Below, one piece after another: positions 51,935-63,300 of a stretch of DNA of 64,000 nt; position 1 is the stretch's first letter; every line of letters begins with the position of its first letter. The position numbers and the translations under genes are program-made. The notes below the pieces were generated by a model. It made no database searches, was not told the DNA's origin, and saw only the letters and a list, made by a program, of their open reading frames with translations. Source of the DNA: Acetatifactor sp. GTDB taxonomy: Bacteria > Bacillota > Clostridia > Lachnospirales > Lachnospiraceae. The DNA lies in the NCBI GenBank assembly GCA_029055435.1, contig JAIDDH010000093.1:25795-89794 (forward strand), in the 5' to 3' direction.

Positions 51935-52283
51935 TGTGCACATTTTGTTACAGCTCAGCCTTAAACTTTGTGCTTGCTGATAAGACAGTGTCGGCAGACG
52001 GGGGAGCGGGACAGTTTGGCAGTCGGTTGCGGTTGGGTGTTTTCTAATAGTGCGGTTATAAATGTCGTGATTTTACGGGTCGGTTCTAAGGTGCTTCCAT
52101 GCACCATAGAACCTGAAATGCGCATCCATGCGCATTTCACCCTGGTCTCCGCCCCGCACTATAAGAAAACGCACCAACCTCCACCAATGTCTGCCAATCT
52201 GTCCTGCTCCCCCGTCTTTCTCGATACCGTCTGAGCGTAGCAGTCACAAGGTTTAAGGCTGAGCTGTTACCACATTTGCACAT
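51935..52283. repeat. Palindromic element B (ftsH downstream gap)
   Basis: A giant imperfect palindrome of about 350 bp. Outer ends GTTACAGCTCAGCCTTAAAC and GTTTAAGGCTGAGCTGTTAC differ at one base; similarity continues about 12 bases outward. Inner arms 51997-52022 and 52191-52216 are 26 bp with two mismatches. In the middle lie the core on the minus strand (52031-52055), a variant core (52156-52182) and two hairpins: 52082-52113 and TGAAATGCGCAT/ATGCGCATTTCA at 52114-52139. No protein-like reading. It shares core and architecture with elements A and C. Confidence 0.88.
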
Positions 52284-52303
52284 GTTAAGTAAAATATATA
52301 AAA

Positions 52304-52335
52304 AACCAGCCCTATTGTCTGGCAGGGCTGACTTT
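52304..52335. terminator. Hairpin between the two palindromic elements
   Basis: CAGCCCT pairs with AGGGCTG; on the minus strand it is followed by a T run (GGTTTTTTAT), on the plus strand by a weaker one. It may stop read-through from either side. The surrounding bases 52284-52351 hold nothing else I can see. Confidence 0.5.
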
Positions 52336-52351
52336 ATTTTGAAATTAATGG

Positions 52352-52682
52352 AATGTAGCAGTTCAGCTTTAATTATTGCGAGGGCTGTATTCAGTCGGTG
52401 TCGAGGCGGAAGAAGAGCGGGAGGGCCTGGCAGGCTCTGGCGGAGGTTGGTGCGTTTTCTTATAGTGCGAGCAGGAGGCAAGGGTGAAATGCGCACGGAT
52501 GCGCATTTCAGGCTCTAGGGTGCATGGAGGCACCTTAGAGCCGACCCGTAAATTGCAAGATACTATAACCGCACTATTAGAAAACACCCAACCGCAGCCC
52601 GCCTGCCAGGCCCTCCCGCTCTTCTTCTGCCGACGCTGTTGAAACAGCATTCGCAATAATTAAAACTGAACCGTTACATGAA
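52352..52682. repeat. Palindromic element C, inverted relative to B
   Basis: About 330 bp, the same family as element B but in the opposite orientation. Arms 52409-52435 and 52601-52627 are a perfect 27-bp inverted repeat (GAAGAAGAGCGGGAGGGCCT and onward). Outer ends GTTCAGCTTTAATTATTGCG and its partner match at 19 of 20 bases. Inside are the core CACTATTAGAAAACACCCAA at 52573-52592, the variant core at 52441-52469, and two hairpins (52485-52510 and 52511-52542). The arms differ in sequence from those of B and A yet are self-complementary. Confidence 0.88.
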
Positions 52683-52705
52683 ATTCTAATAAATGTCGTA
52701 GGGTA

Positions 52706-52734
52706 TTGAAAAAATGAATGGATTTAGGTACAAT
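52706..52734 (+). promoter_or_regulatory. Sigma-A promoter of the amylase gene
   Basis: TTGAAA (52706-52711), 17 bases, TACAAT (52729-52734), starting just after palindromic element C. Leader of about 50 bases to ATG 52788. No CRE-like catabolite box is obvious. Confidence 0.8.
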
Positions 52735-52787
52735 ATATAGTATGGCGTTATATACATAGCCGGCGCCGAAATCTGCCGAAGGAGATA

Positions 52788-54932
52788 ATGTTCTTTGGCA
52801 CAGGAAGAAAGGGTAGCGAGAATATGGATATGGAATATTTGAGACGAATTGACTATACCCAGCAATATATCGCGGGTATGCGTCCTGTCTTTAACCGCAG
52901 AGCCATCTTTTCCGATACGACGGCTGAATATGTCACTCCCGCGGAGCCTTCTGCTTACGACATGGTGACTGTCCGCATCCGCACGGCCAAAAATAATGTG
53001 GATCGGGTATTTTTTGTGCATCAGGGTCAAAAATATTTGATGAACAAGGTGGACAGCACGGAAGAGTTTGATTATTATGCACATGAGCTGCAGTTGGACA
53101 ATGAAAAAGTATCCTATCACTTTGAGCTGCAGACGGGCCGCATCACCGGTTATTACGATGTGCGGGGGATGGTGCAGGATATAAACGATTATTATAATTT
53201 TGTCATTATTCCCGGGTTCAAGACGCCGGATTGGGCCAAGGGTGCAATCATGTATCAGATATATGTGGATCGTTTCTGTAACGGCGATCCCACCAATGAT
53301 GTGTTGACTGACGAGTATTGCTATATCGGCGAGCCCGTACACCGGGTGGAAGACTGGGAGCGCTACCCGGCCCAGATGGATGTGCGGGAATTCTACGGCG
53401 GAGACCTGCAGGGCGTGCTGGATAAGATGGATTATCTACAGGATCTGGGTGTGGAGGTCATCTATTTCAATCCCTTGTTTGTGTCGCCCTCCAATCATAA
53501 ATACGACATTCAGGACTATGACTATATCGATCCCCATTTTGGCAAAATTGTGAAGGACGAAGGAGAGCTTCTGCCTCACGGTCAGAGGGAGAACCGGTTT
53601 GCATCCAGATATATCAACCGTGTCGCTGACAAGGCGAATCTGGAGGCCAGCAACGAATTTTTTGTCAAGGTGGTGGAGGAGGCTCACCGCAGAGGTATGC
53701 GCGTTATTCTGGACGGTGTGTTCAATCACTGCGGTTCCTTCAACAAGTGGATGGATAAAGAACGCATCTATGAGGAGAAGGAAGGCTATGAAAAAGGCGC
53801 TTTTGTCAGCGCGGAGAGTCCCTATCGCCAGTATTTTGATTTTTATAATGACCATGCGTGGCCCTATAACGGCGGCTATGACGGCTGGTGGGGACATGAC
53901 ACGCTGCCCAAGCTCAATTATGAGGGCTCCAGGGATTTGATGGAATATGTGCTGCAGATTGGGCGCAAGTGGGTGTCGCCGCCCTATAATGCGGACGGCT
54001 GGAGACTGGATGTGGCGGCGGATTTGGGCCACAGTCAGGATTTCAATCATCATTTCTGGCAGGAGTTCAGAAAAGCGGTGAAGGAGGCCAATCCCAACGC
54101 CATCATTCTGGCGGAGCATTATGGCAACACCAGAGACTGGCTGCAGGGAAATGAGTGGGATACCGTCATGAACTATGACGGCTTTATGGAGCCCGTGACA
54201 TGGTTCCTCACCGGCATGGAAAAGCACAGCGACGATTATCGGGAAGACCTTCTGGGCAATGCGGAGAGCTTCTGGGGCGCCATGCGTCACCACACCGCCA
54301 GCATGACCATGCCCAGCTGGCAGGTGGCTATGAACGAGTTGTCCAACCACGACCACTCCCGTTTCCTCACCCGCACCAATCATAAGGTAGGCCGTGCCAA
54401 CACACTGGGGCCTCAGGCCGCGGAGCAGGGTATAAACAAAGCAGTTTTCCGGGAGGCTGTGGTGATCCAGATGACATGGATTGGAGCGCCTACCATTTAC
54501 TATGGCGATGAGGCTGGCGTATGTGGTTTTACCGACCCGGACAACAGGCGTACTTATCCCTGGGGCAAAGAAGATAAGATGATGATTCAGTTCCACAAGG
54601 ATATTATCCGCTTGCGCAGAGAAAATGACGAGCTGCGCATCGGCTCCATCAAATATCTGGGCGGAGATTACAATTTCCTGGCTTATGCCCGTTTCCGCGG
54701 GAAAAACAGTTGCATCATTCTCGTGAACAACAATAACGGTCCTATCACCAGAGAGCTCTCTGTATGGGAAGCGGGAGTCCCCAGAATGAGCAAAATGAGA
54801 GTTCTGCTCCAGACGGCGGATAAAGGATATATAATAAACGGGCAGGAATATGAGGTCTATGCGGGAAAAATAAAGTTGGAGCTGCCGCCTACCTCCGCCA
54901 CTATCCTGAAATGGGGCTGTGAGGAGATTTGA
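52788..54932 (+). CDS. GH13 alpha-amylase / neopullulanase-like enzyme
   Basis: A 714-residue glycoside hydrolase of family 13 with an N-terminal beta domain of the CBM34 kind (PSAYDMVTVRIRTAKNNVDRVFF). The four catalytic regions are visible: GMRVILDGVFNHCG (I), GWRLDVAADLGH with the nucleophile Asp (II), AIILAEHYG with the acid Glu (III) and ELSNHDHSR (IV). IYQIYVDRFCNGDPTND lies at the barrel start. No signal peptide is present, so it acts on maltodextrins in the cytoplasm. AAGGAG precedes ATG 52788 with a short gap; ATG 52824 is another candidate start. Confidence 0.92.
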   Translation: MFFGTGRKGSENMDMEYLRRIDYTQQYIAGMRPVFNRRAIFSDTTAEYVTPAEPSAYDMVTVRIRTAKNNVDRVFFVHQGQKYLMNKVDSTEEFDYYAHELQLDNEKVSYHFELQTGRITGYYDVRGMVQDINDYYNFVIIPGFKTPDWAKGAIMYQIYVDRFCNGDPTNDVLTDEYCYIGEPVHRVEDWERYPAQMDVREFYGGDLQGVLDKMDYLQDLGVEVIYFNPLFVSPSNHKYDIQDYDYIDPHFGKIVKDEGELLPHGQRENRFASRYINRVADKANLEASNEFFVKVVEEAHRRGMRVILDGVFNHCGSFNKWMDKERIYEEKEGYEKGAFVSAESPYRQYFDFYNDHAWPYNGGYDGWWGHDTLPKLNYEGSRDLMEYVLQIGRKWVSPPYNADGWRLDVAADLGHSQDFNHHFWQEFRKAVKEANPNAIILAEHYGNTRDWLQGNEWDTVMNYDGFMEPVTWFLTGMEKHSDDYREDLLGNAESFWGAMRHHTASMTMPSWQVAMNELSNHDHSRFLTRTNHKVGRANTLGPQAAEQGINKAVFREAVVIQMTWIGAPTIYYGDEAGVCGFTDPDNRRTYPWGKEDKMMIQFHKDIIRLRRENDELRIGSIKYLGGDYNFLAYARFRGKNSCIILVNNNNGPITRELSVWEAGVPRMSKMRVLLQTADKGYIINGQEYEVYAGKIKLELPPTSATILKWGCEEI

Positions 54933-54965
54933 GAGCTGACGGATTATAAATGACGGGAGAAACGT

Positions 54966-56813
54966 ATGCAGACCATGATTTTTTGCCTGATGTTTCCGGT
55001 GATTCCTCTGCTGATATGGCGGAGCTATCAGGAAAATCAACAGATTTCCGGGAAAGAATTGCTGATAAGATATGCGGTTTATGCGCTGGCGGTCAATTTG
55101 CTCACCTCGCTTGCCATGGTGGTTTTCTGTGATGAGGGAACCTCTTTTCAGACTAAGATAGATACTGTGCCTGTGTTTGTATTAAAGTTTGCGGCGGTTG
55201 AGTTTCTGGCGGCAGCGTTTATAGCGGCGGCGGAGTGGATGTATGTTACCCGCAAGTTTGCCATTACGGTGGCGTGGCAGGAATACCGGGATAGCGGCGT
55301 TGGGAAATTTGTCAGAAAAGTGCTGTTCCCCTGCGGAATCTATCTGATTGCGGCAATGGTCATACTTTTGAATATCAGTCTGATGTTTGACAATGTGCTG
55401 TGGGGAGATGAGTGTTTCTCCGCCAACACGGCGCAGAAGGATGTGGACGGTATTTTGCAGGTGATGTATTTCTGGGATAATCATCCGCCCCTGCACTATT
55501 ACTGGCTGAAATTGTTTGGAGAGATATTCGGACATACGGGGCCGGTGTACCACTTGGCTTCCCTGACGCCGTTTGTGATAGGCATTGTGTTGGCGCTGGT
55601 GTTTCTGCGCAGACATTTCGGGAATATTCCCGCAGCGTTTTTTATCATTATCACAGGCGAGGCCTCCTCCTGTCTGCAGTATAATTTGGAGATTCGCATG
55701 TATTCTCTGGCGTTTCTTGGGGTGGTCTGCTGCTATTACTGCGCGTACCGGGTGCTGAGCGGCGAGAGACTCGCGTGGTTCGGCATGGTGTTCTGGGCGC
55801 TGGTGGGCGCCTATTCGCACTATTATGCCATGATGACGGTGGGAATCCTGATTTTCATTACCGGTGTGGCTGCCGCTGTGCGCTATGGCGGAAAGACCTG
55901 GATAAAGGGAGTTCTGGCATTGCTTGCCTTCATTGCGGGTTATGCGCCATGGTTGGGATATTTATTTCACGCCACAAACAATGTCAGCAATAACTGGTGG
56001 ATGTCGGAGATCATGGGGCTGGGAGACAGTTTGCAGATGCTGCTGTGCGGCCCGGAGTTTCAGAAAATTGTGCTCTGCCTGCTGATTGTATTTATTGCGG
56101 TGCTGTTTTTGACGGAATCTTCTTTTTTTCACATTGCGAAAGATAAAAAGAATTGCACGCAGCTTTCCATACACAAGCCTTCACTCAAAAACTGGTCGGA
56201 CGAGGCCTATGGGGCGGCTGTGGGGATACTGACTGTGGCGGGTACGCTGATCGCTGCCTATGTGCTCTGCCTGATCGTGGGGCCGGTGCTGATACAGCGA
56301 TATCTGTATCCTGTGAGCGCGGTGACGATTCTTCTGCTGGTGATTTCCGGCAGCGGCTGTATGGCGCTGGTGAAGAAATGGGGCGAGAAGTTCCATAAAG
56401 CATGGCCGGAAAAGCTGACAAAGACAGTGCTGGCAGCGGTGCTGGCCGTATTGCTGGTCATCGGACTGAACAATTACAGAACCTACAGCAGTCAGGTCCG
56501 TGCGGAGAAGGCGGTGACGGAACAGGCATTGTCTCTGATTGGAGAGGTGCCAGAGGACACGGTGCTTGTCAGCAACAATGTAAAGCATCTGGCCTGGACC
56601 GTGCTGTATTACTATTATCCCGACAGAGAGATTATCACAAGCAGATGCAGCGATAACGCTGCGGAGTATGACAAATTCTGGTATTTTACGCCGGAGCCTG
56701 TCAGCAAAGGAGAGCTGCAGGAGATGTATGGCATGGGCTTTACCATGGAGGCTTATGGGGCGCAGCAAATAGCGGCCTATCCGTTTGAACTCTATTATTT
56801 TGAGCGGAACTGA
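54966..56813 (+). CDS. GT39/PMT-type membrane glycosyltransferase
   Basis: A 615-residue integral membrane protein with about ten TM helices. The N-terminal half shows the PMT/ArnT plan: DNVLWGDECFSANTAQKDVDG places the catalytic acid pair after TM1-2, followed by FWDNHPPLHYYWLKLFGEIFGHTG, a motif of lipid-linked sugar transferases. It moves sugar from a polyprenyl phosphate donor to an unknown acceptor on the outer face. A Lys/Asn-rich loop (KDKKNCTQLS) divides the halves. The C-terminal 100 residues form an external domain (VPEDTVLVSNNVKHLAWTVL). 33 bases after the amylase gene. Confidence 0.85.
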   Translation: MQTMIFCLMFPVIPLLIWRSYQENQQISGKELLIRYAVYALAVNLLTSLAMVVFCDEGTSFQTKIDTVPVFVLKFAAVEFLAAAFIAAAEWMYVTRKFAITVAWQEYRDSGVGKFVRKVLFPCGIYLIAAMVILLNISLMFDNVLWGDECFSANTAQKDVDGILQVMYFWDNHPPLHYYWLKLFGEIFGHTGPVYHLASLTPFVIGIVLALVFLRRHFGNIPAAFFIIITGEASSCLQYNLEIRMYSLAFLGVVCCYYCAYRVLSGERLAWFGMVFWALVGAYSHYYAMMTVGILIFITGVAAAVRYGGKTWIKGVLALLAFIAGYAPWLGYLFHATNNVSNNWWMSEIMGLGDSLQMLLCGPEFQKIVLCLLIVFIAVLFLTESSFFHIAKDKKNCTQLSIHKPSLKNWSDEAYGAAVGILTVAGTLIAAYVLCLIVGPVLIQRYLYPVSAVTILLLVISGSGCMALVKKWGEKFHKAWPEKLTKTVLAAVLAVLLVIGLNNYRTYSSQVRAEKAVTEQALSLIGEVPEDTVLVSNNVKHLAWTVLYYYYPDREIITSRCSDNAAEYDKFWYFTPEPVSKGELQEMYGMGFTMEAYGAQQIAAYPFELYYFERN

Positions 56814-56852
56814 CTGAAATGGAAGGAAGTTCAGCCCGGCTCTAATTGCCGC

Positions 56853-56881
56853 TTGCATTTTGTATGGATATATGATAAAAT
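56853..56881 (+). promoter_or_regulatory. Promoter of the tRNA pair
   Basis: TTGCAT (56853-56858), 17 bases, TAAAAT (56876-56881), 43 bases before the first tRNA. Confidence 0.7.
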
Positions 56882-56924
56882 TTCACATTGTCAGGAGCTT
56901 GTGCGATGCATGAGCTCTTTATAT

Positions 56925-57006
56925 GGATGGATTCCCGAGTGGCCAAAGGGGACAGACTGTAAATCTGCTGCAAATTGCTTCGGTGGTTCGAATCCACCTC
57001 CATCCA
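56925..57006 (+). tRNA. tRNA-Tyr (GTA)
   Basis: The acceptor stem GGATGGA pairs with TCCATCC, discriminator A 57006, anticodon GTA at 56959-56961, a long variable arm and GGTTCGAATCC in the T arm. CCA is not encoded. The first anticodon-stem pair is A52-C68 (56952/56968), a mismatch. Confidence 0.95.
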
Positions 57007-57017
57007 TTCAGGTATCT

Positions 57018-57101
57018 GCCGGTGTGGCGGAATAGGCAGACGCAAGGGACTTAAAATCCCTCGGGGGCAACCCCGTACCGGTTCAAGTCCGGTCACCGGC
57101 A
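57018..57101 (+). tRNA. tRNA-Leu (TAA)
   Basis: GCCGGTG pairs with CACCGGC; the anticodon loop CTTAAAA gives TAA. A class II variable arm (CTCGGGGGCAACCCCGT) and GGTTCAAGTCC T arm are visible. CCA is not encoded. 11 bases after tRNA-Tyr, same transcript. Confidence 0.95.
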
Positions 57102-57146
57102 CTAGATGATATATAATGATATGTATATAGCAGTGTATGTACAGAA

Positions 57147-57186
57147 GAATTCGCTTAAGTCTAAGACGGGAGCGAATTCTTTTTTT
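57147..57186 (+). terminator. Terminator of the tRNA transcript
   Basis: GAATTCGCT pairs with AGCGAATTC (9 bp) around a 15-base loop, followed by a 7-base T run. Confidence 0.9.
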
Positions 57187-57263
57187 AGTAAAACTGCTCA
57201 AATTTTGGATCAGAAATTTGGTACTTATTTCGGGATTTATTTTGGTGTGCAGTGTAAAATTTG

Positions 57264-57272
57264 TGCTAAAAT
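57264..57272 (+). promoter_or_regulatory. Extended -10 element before the pectinase gene
   Basis: TG-C-TAAAAT lies 87 bases before the start. The AT-rich stretch 57188-57359 holds no other signal I can name. Confidence 0.4.
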
Positions 57273-57359
57273 GCTGTTGAGTATCATCAATTATTATGGG
57301 GAATTTTCGCACAGCAAATCTATTAAGATATATGTTTTACTGGTAAAGGAAGGGATATA

Positions 57360-60300
57360 ATGAGAAAAGCAAAAAATTTTAGCAGCAGATTGATGGCAAT
57401 GCTCCTGAGTACGACGATGATATTTGCGCCAATATTGGAGAGCATGCCGGTGTATGCGGCAGAGTTGGGTGCTGCGACGGAGAGGATCGGTACGCTGTCG
57501 GAGGAGACATCTCATGAGATTGTCAGACAGACAGGAACCGGCGATGCAGATGACATAAAATTATTCTCGGATCTGAGAGGAGCATTATTCGCGGCTTCCG
57601 CATCCGATTTTTCAAATGTCGGAGGCTGGAATGAGAGTATCTACGCGGAGATAGCCGGAGTGAAGGACGCTGATGTCACGGCGGTTAGTTGGTCCGGCGC
57701 CATGACAGGAAGCCTTACAGGAGACGATCTGACATATCTTGTGAGAGACAATGGGAACGGCGGTGTCCGCATCGACATTCCGGGACTGAAAGCGGGTACA
57801 TATACGCTCACGGTAAAGGTAGGCAGCAGTACTCTGACAAAGAGCGATATTGAAGTCTATGCATATGACCGCTCGGGATATGCGCATTTTAATTATACGG
57901 AGGGCGTCGGCGCATATAATGATGACGGCACCTTAAAGAAGAACGCCATCGTTCTATATGTTACGGATGAGAATAAAAATACTGTTTCGCTTAGTTATGG
58001 AAAGACTACTGTGACGGGTATCGGCAATATCCTGAATAATAGCAGCATCTTCAAAAACCTTGCCAAGGATGGCAAACCTTTGGCAGTCAGGTTCATCGGC
58101 TGCGTATCGGAGACAGAGCTTTATGAGCGTGGACCCTATGACGCTAAAGATGCTGGTAAGATTGACGGTCTTACGGATTATGTAGCTGGTAATGATAACG
58201 GTCATATGGCCCGTATTCAGTCAGGTAAGGATATAACGCTTGAGGGTATCGGATATGACGCCGTAATCGACGGCTGGGGATTTCATTATGTGGCCAAGAG
58301 CGACAGTCCGGAGTACGGAAAGAGCTTTGAGGTGCGAAATCTCACATTTATCAATACACCCGAGGATGCTATCGGTATGGAGGGTGTGCAGAAGACAAGT
58401 AGTGATGTGAACTCAGATCTTTCGGCCAGTGTCGAGCGGTGTTGGATTCACCACAATGAGTTTTATTGCCCTGAAATTATAAATCCTGCAGAGGATGATA
58501 AAGCTGAGGGAGACGGTTCTGTAGACTTTAAGAGAGGTCAGTACTTTACCTGCAGCTATAACTATTTTGACGGATGCCATAAGACAAATTTGGTAGGTGC
58601 GGATAAGAACAGTCTTCAGTATAACCTGACTTATCATCACAATTATTGGTATATGTGTAAGGCGAGAGGGCCGCTTGCGCGGAATGCCAATATACATATG
58701 TATAATAACATTGTGGAGAAGCAGAGAGACTATTTTCAGAATCCAAGAGCAACTTCATATATTTTTTCGGAATATAATCTGTTCTATGCGTGTTCAAATC
58801 CGCAGGATACAACTAATGCGAAAGATGGCAACGGTGTCATCAAGAGTTATCGTGATTCTATCGCCAGCGTAATAAACATGGATAATCCGGCGGAAGTTGT
58901 TGAGAATAAAACGGATTATGTGGCGAACAATTGTCAGTTTTCGGCGAGAAAGATTAAGTACGATAAGTTTGATACCGATCCGAGTCTGTCTTATATTCCG
59001 GGCAATAATTACAAGCTGGATACAGACTTTACAGAGCTGAGAAAAGTAGTTGCCTCTCAGACAGGCGTGCAGAAGCAGAATCCCAAGCGGCCGGAGAAAA
59101 TTACGGCTGGCGAGTATTCGGTAGTGCCTGAAGGTACAACGATTAACAAAATCGATGCGCCGTACAAAAATCCCTCTTCGGTCAAGGTTAGACAGTATGC
59201 TTTCACCGTAAATGAGGCCTTTGATCTGGAGGTTGCTTATAAAAGCGTAGACACCGCACCGGGCGTTCTGGTGAATGAGGCGGGCGAAAATCTGCTGACG
59301 GGAGACGGAAGTCTGACAAATCTCCCCGCAGGCACTTATATGATACAGGCTAAAAATTTCCAGCCCTGGGTTCCGGCTTCGGGAAATACGGCGGAAAAAG
59401 CTTTCTCCTTTAAGGAGATTACCATCAACACCTTAAATATTACGAAGACGACGGCACATGTTCACAAGTGGGTATTGGATTCTTCCAAGTCTGTTGCTGC
59501 AACCTGTACAGCGGCAGGTAAGAAATTCTATACCTGTGAGGCAGATAAGGACGGGCAAAAATGTAATGAGACCAAGGAAGAATCTGTTGAAGCGCTGGGA
59601 CATTCCTGGTCCGGATGGACGATAGATAAGCCTGCTACAGAGACCGAGACCGGTCAGAGGAGCCGCTCCTGCACCAGATGTGACGCTAAAGAGACAGAGA
59701 CGATTCCTGTTATTATTCAGAATATTAGCTGGGATTTTGCTGAGCTGAATCCTACGACGGATATCAAGACCATCGGTGGTGTCAAGTATTATGCCGAATT
59801 AGCACTGAGCGGCAATGTCAGTAAAAACAAAGACTATCTACTTGCAAACGGGGACTCTACGATTACGATTCCGAATTTGAAGAAGGGTGATAAAGTCATA
59901 GTTAAATACTGTTTTGCGGCGTCATTTACGCTTGGTGAGACCACTGTGGATGCGAAGTCCGGAAGTACAGACCAGATTGACAAGGTTGAACATATTGTTA
60001 CGGCAGACGGTCCTCTGGTAATTAAGAACAACTCAACGGGGAAACTTGCAACACAGACCTATTTCTGTAGTATCGAGATAGTGAAAGCTGAGAACCTGAC
60101 GCCTTATACTCCTGTTTTGTCTGTAGGTCAGGATAAGGATTATAAGACCATCGGTGACGCGCTGGCAGTAGTGAGAAAGATGACAAGAACCACGGATCAG
60201 AAGGTTACTATTATGATTGATCCCGGAAACTACGAGGAAATGCTTGTCATTGATATGCCGAATGTTACATTGCAGAACGCATCTGCGACGCCCAGCATCG

Positions 60301-63300
60301 GGTTAAAGAACAAGGGTGTGGATATTGATGAGAATGCCGTGAGAGTAACCTGGTATTATGGTCACGGATATACTTACTACAGCATGGATTCCAACTGTAA
60401 GTATGATGCGGGAGTGCTTGCAGCAAACAAATCTAAAGGATCTGCAAGCTTTGTCAATCCCGGTGCAGGAACAACCAACGGAAGTTATTGGAATGCAACC
60501 GTGGTAATTTCTGCAGATAACTTTACCGCGAAGGGTATTATTTTTGAGAATTCCTTCAATCAGTATGTATCAACCAAGTCTCTGGAAGATGTAATTGAGG
60601 CGCAGAGCGGAGCAAAGGAAGGCACTGCAAAACGTGCTGTTATGAAGACCTTGGGCGATACTAAGGTTCAGGAAAAAGAATATGTAGAGAGAGCGGCGGC
60701 TCTGGCAATTACCAATGATACCAAAGAGGTTTATTTTAACAACTGTAAATTTGTCGGCAGACAGGATACCTTATATGGCGGAACCGGTGTAACGGCAGGT
60801 TTTGAGTACTGCTCCATCTATGGCGGAACTGACTATATCTTCGGCGGAATGACTGCGGTGTTCAAGCAGTGTGACCTTGTGTTTAACACAAATGATCAGA
60901 CAGAGCAGGGACTGAAGAATGATGTGGGTTATATCACAGCGCCTCAGCAGGCCGCAGGCAGAGGGTATCTGATGTATAAGTGTACGGTCACCAGTACCGT
61001 TCCCGGTGTAGATACAGCTTCTGCACATACATCCAAACCGGGCTACCTGGGAAGACCCTGGAAGGCAAATACCGGTGAGGCTGTATTCTATAAGACAACT
61101 ATTGAGAAAGCGGATTCGTTCTGGAATACGGGTAGTTATTCATATGGCCAATCTTTGATTCGCGGTGAGGGCTGGGGTAGCGGGCTTGGCGGTCAGTCGG
61201 CACTGTGCGGAGAATATGGTACGATTGAGGAATCAGGTGTTGACAATTCTTCGAAGAGAGCAAGCTGGTCAAAAGTATTTACGGAAGAGAAACTGGCAGA
61301 TGGCACTCCTATCTCGATTAAGGGCTTCCTGAAAGACTGGGAGGTTCCGTTCGATTCAGATGATTCAAATGTGCCGGTACCGAAACAGTATACCATCACG
61401 ATTGACAGGCAGAACGGAACGGATCTGGTGGTGAAGACAGTAGCCGAGGGCACAGCGCTGACAAAGACTGACCTTCCCACTCCCACCAGAGAGGGATATA
61501 ATTTCGCCGGCTGGGTAGATAGCAGTAACAAATCTGTGACCTTGCCCTATACACCTACGGCAAATGTGACCATTAAGGCGCTTTGGGAAAAAATAATAGA
61601 AATTGATCCTAATGTACTCTACAACAAGAAGCTGATTTCATTGGATATTCCTACGGGAACCTACACCTCTGATTTCCAGAAAAACGGCTTTACCATCACC
61701 GCAGGCGAAGGTGCAGACCAGAGCGTGGGTGTTGATGTGGGAAGCGAGAAGACCATAGGTGGTACAAAATATACCGGAAGACTTAAGACCGGTGGAATCG
61801 GCACGAAGGATTACAGAAGCATTAAGGTCACCACAGAGGATGCGGCAACATTGACCATGGCATGCGTTGTCGCCACTACAGGCGATGAATGTGAGCTTGG
61901 TGTAGCTACGTTAAATGAAAAAGGTGAGTTTGTAGAGATTACTACAGGTATCACAGTAAAGAATGAGACAGATAATACGACCACGACTCCTGATAAGATT
62001 ATTCTGAGCGGCAGCAAGGGCAATCTTGTCACTGTGAAGCTGCCTGCAGCAGATACTTACTATATTTATTCCAAGGGCAGTACCAAGGGAGGAAACAATT
62101 CGGGCGGTGTGAACTTCTATGCCATCAACGTGACTTATGCAAATGGTGTGGATCCTGCGTTCTGCACAGTCACTTTCGACAGCAAGGGCGGCCTCAGTGT
62201 GGAGTCCCAGAAGGTTCAGGCGGGCTATGCCTGTATGGAGCCTGCGGAGATTCTGAAGAGCGGTTATACCTTTGACGGCTGGTATGCAGACTCTGAATGC
62301 ACGCAGAAGTATGATTTCAGTGCCCCTGTAAAGAGTAATTTTACCCTGTATGCGAAGTGGCTGGCAGGGGAGCCTGACAGCGAGTATCTGGTGCTGGATA
62401 TGAAGGATCTACCCGCCAGAGATTATAAAGAGGTATTTATACGAAATGGCTTTACCTTTAAAGCGACTTCTGACAAGAATCTGTCTGTTGATGTCAGTGC
62501 TGTGACTGTGGATGGTGTGGATTATACCAGAAGATTGAAGCTGAACGGCGCGGGAAGCACCAGTGACAGAAATGTTTCCTTTACGATTGAAGCGAATGCC
62601 ACACTCACACTGGTGGCTGCAAGTGGAAAGAGCGGCACGGGCAGGGCGCTTAAAATAACAAACGGAACTAAAACTTACGATATTTCCAATATTGATGCAG
62701 CAGCAAAATATACACAGGAACTGACGGAAGGTACATGGCAGATTTATGCTGCCGGGGATGGAGTGAATATCTACTATATCTCTGTGAAGGGTGAGAGCGT
62801 GAAAGCGCAGTATGTCATCGCCATTGACAGACAGGACGGCACGGAGGCAGTGGTGAAGACAGTAGTCGAGGGGACACAGCTGACAGAGGCGGATCTTCCC
62901 TCCACGCTGACGAGAGAGGGCTATACCTTCCAGGGCTGGGTAGATGAAGAGGGTAATGTCATTACCGTACCTTATACGCCGATCAAGAACATGACCATTA
63001 CGGCAAAGTGGGAGGCAAAAAAGCAGTATACCATCACGATTGACAAACAGGACGGTACGACAGCAACCATGAAGACAGTGGTTGAGGGCACAGAGCTGAC
63101 GGAGACCGATCTTCCTTCCACGCTGACGAGAGAGGGCTATACCTTCCTTGGCTGGGAGGATGAGAACGGCGAGACCATCACGGTACCTTATACACCCGCC
63201 AAGAGCATGACGATCAGAGCGAAATGGCGGAAGATCGTTGCAGAAGACCAGTATGCCATCACGATCGACAGACTGGATGGCACGGAGCCCGTGGAGAAAG

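Noticed and set aside
51968..52234. Short + strand frame within palindromic element B
   Set aside because: It lies wholly inside the inverted repeat; a similar frame appears in the opposite sense in element C because of the palindrome.
53436..55040. Minus-strand frame of 534 codons opposite the amylase gene
   Set aside because: The GH13 catalytic motifs are all on the + strand; the minus frame has His-rich low-content sequence typical of antisense frames.
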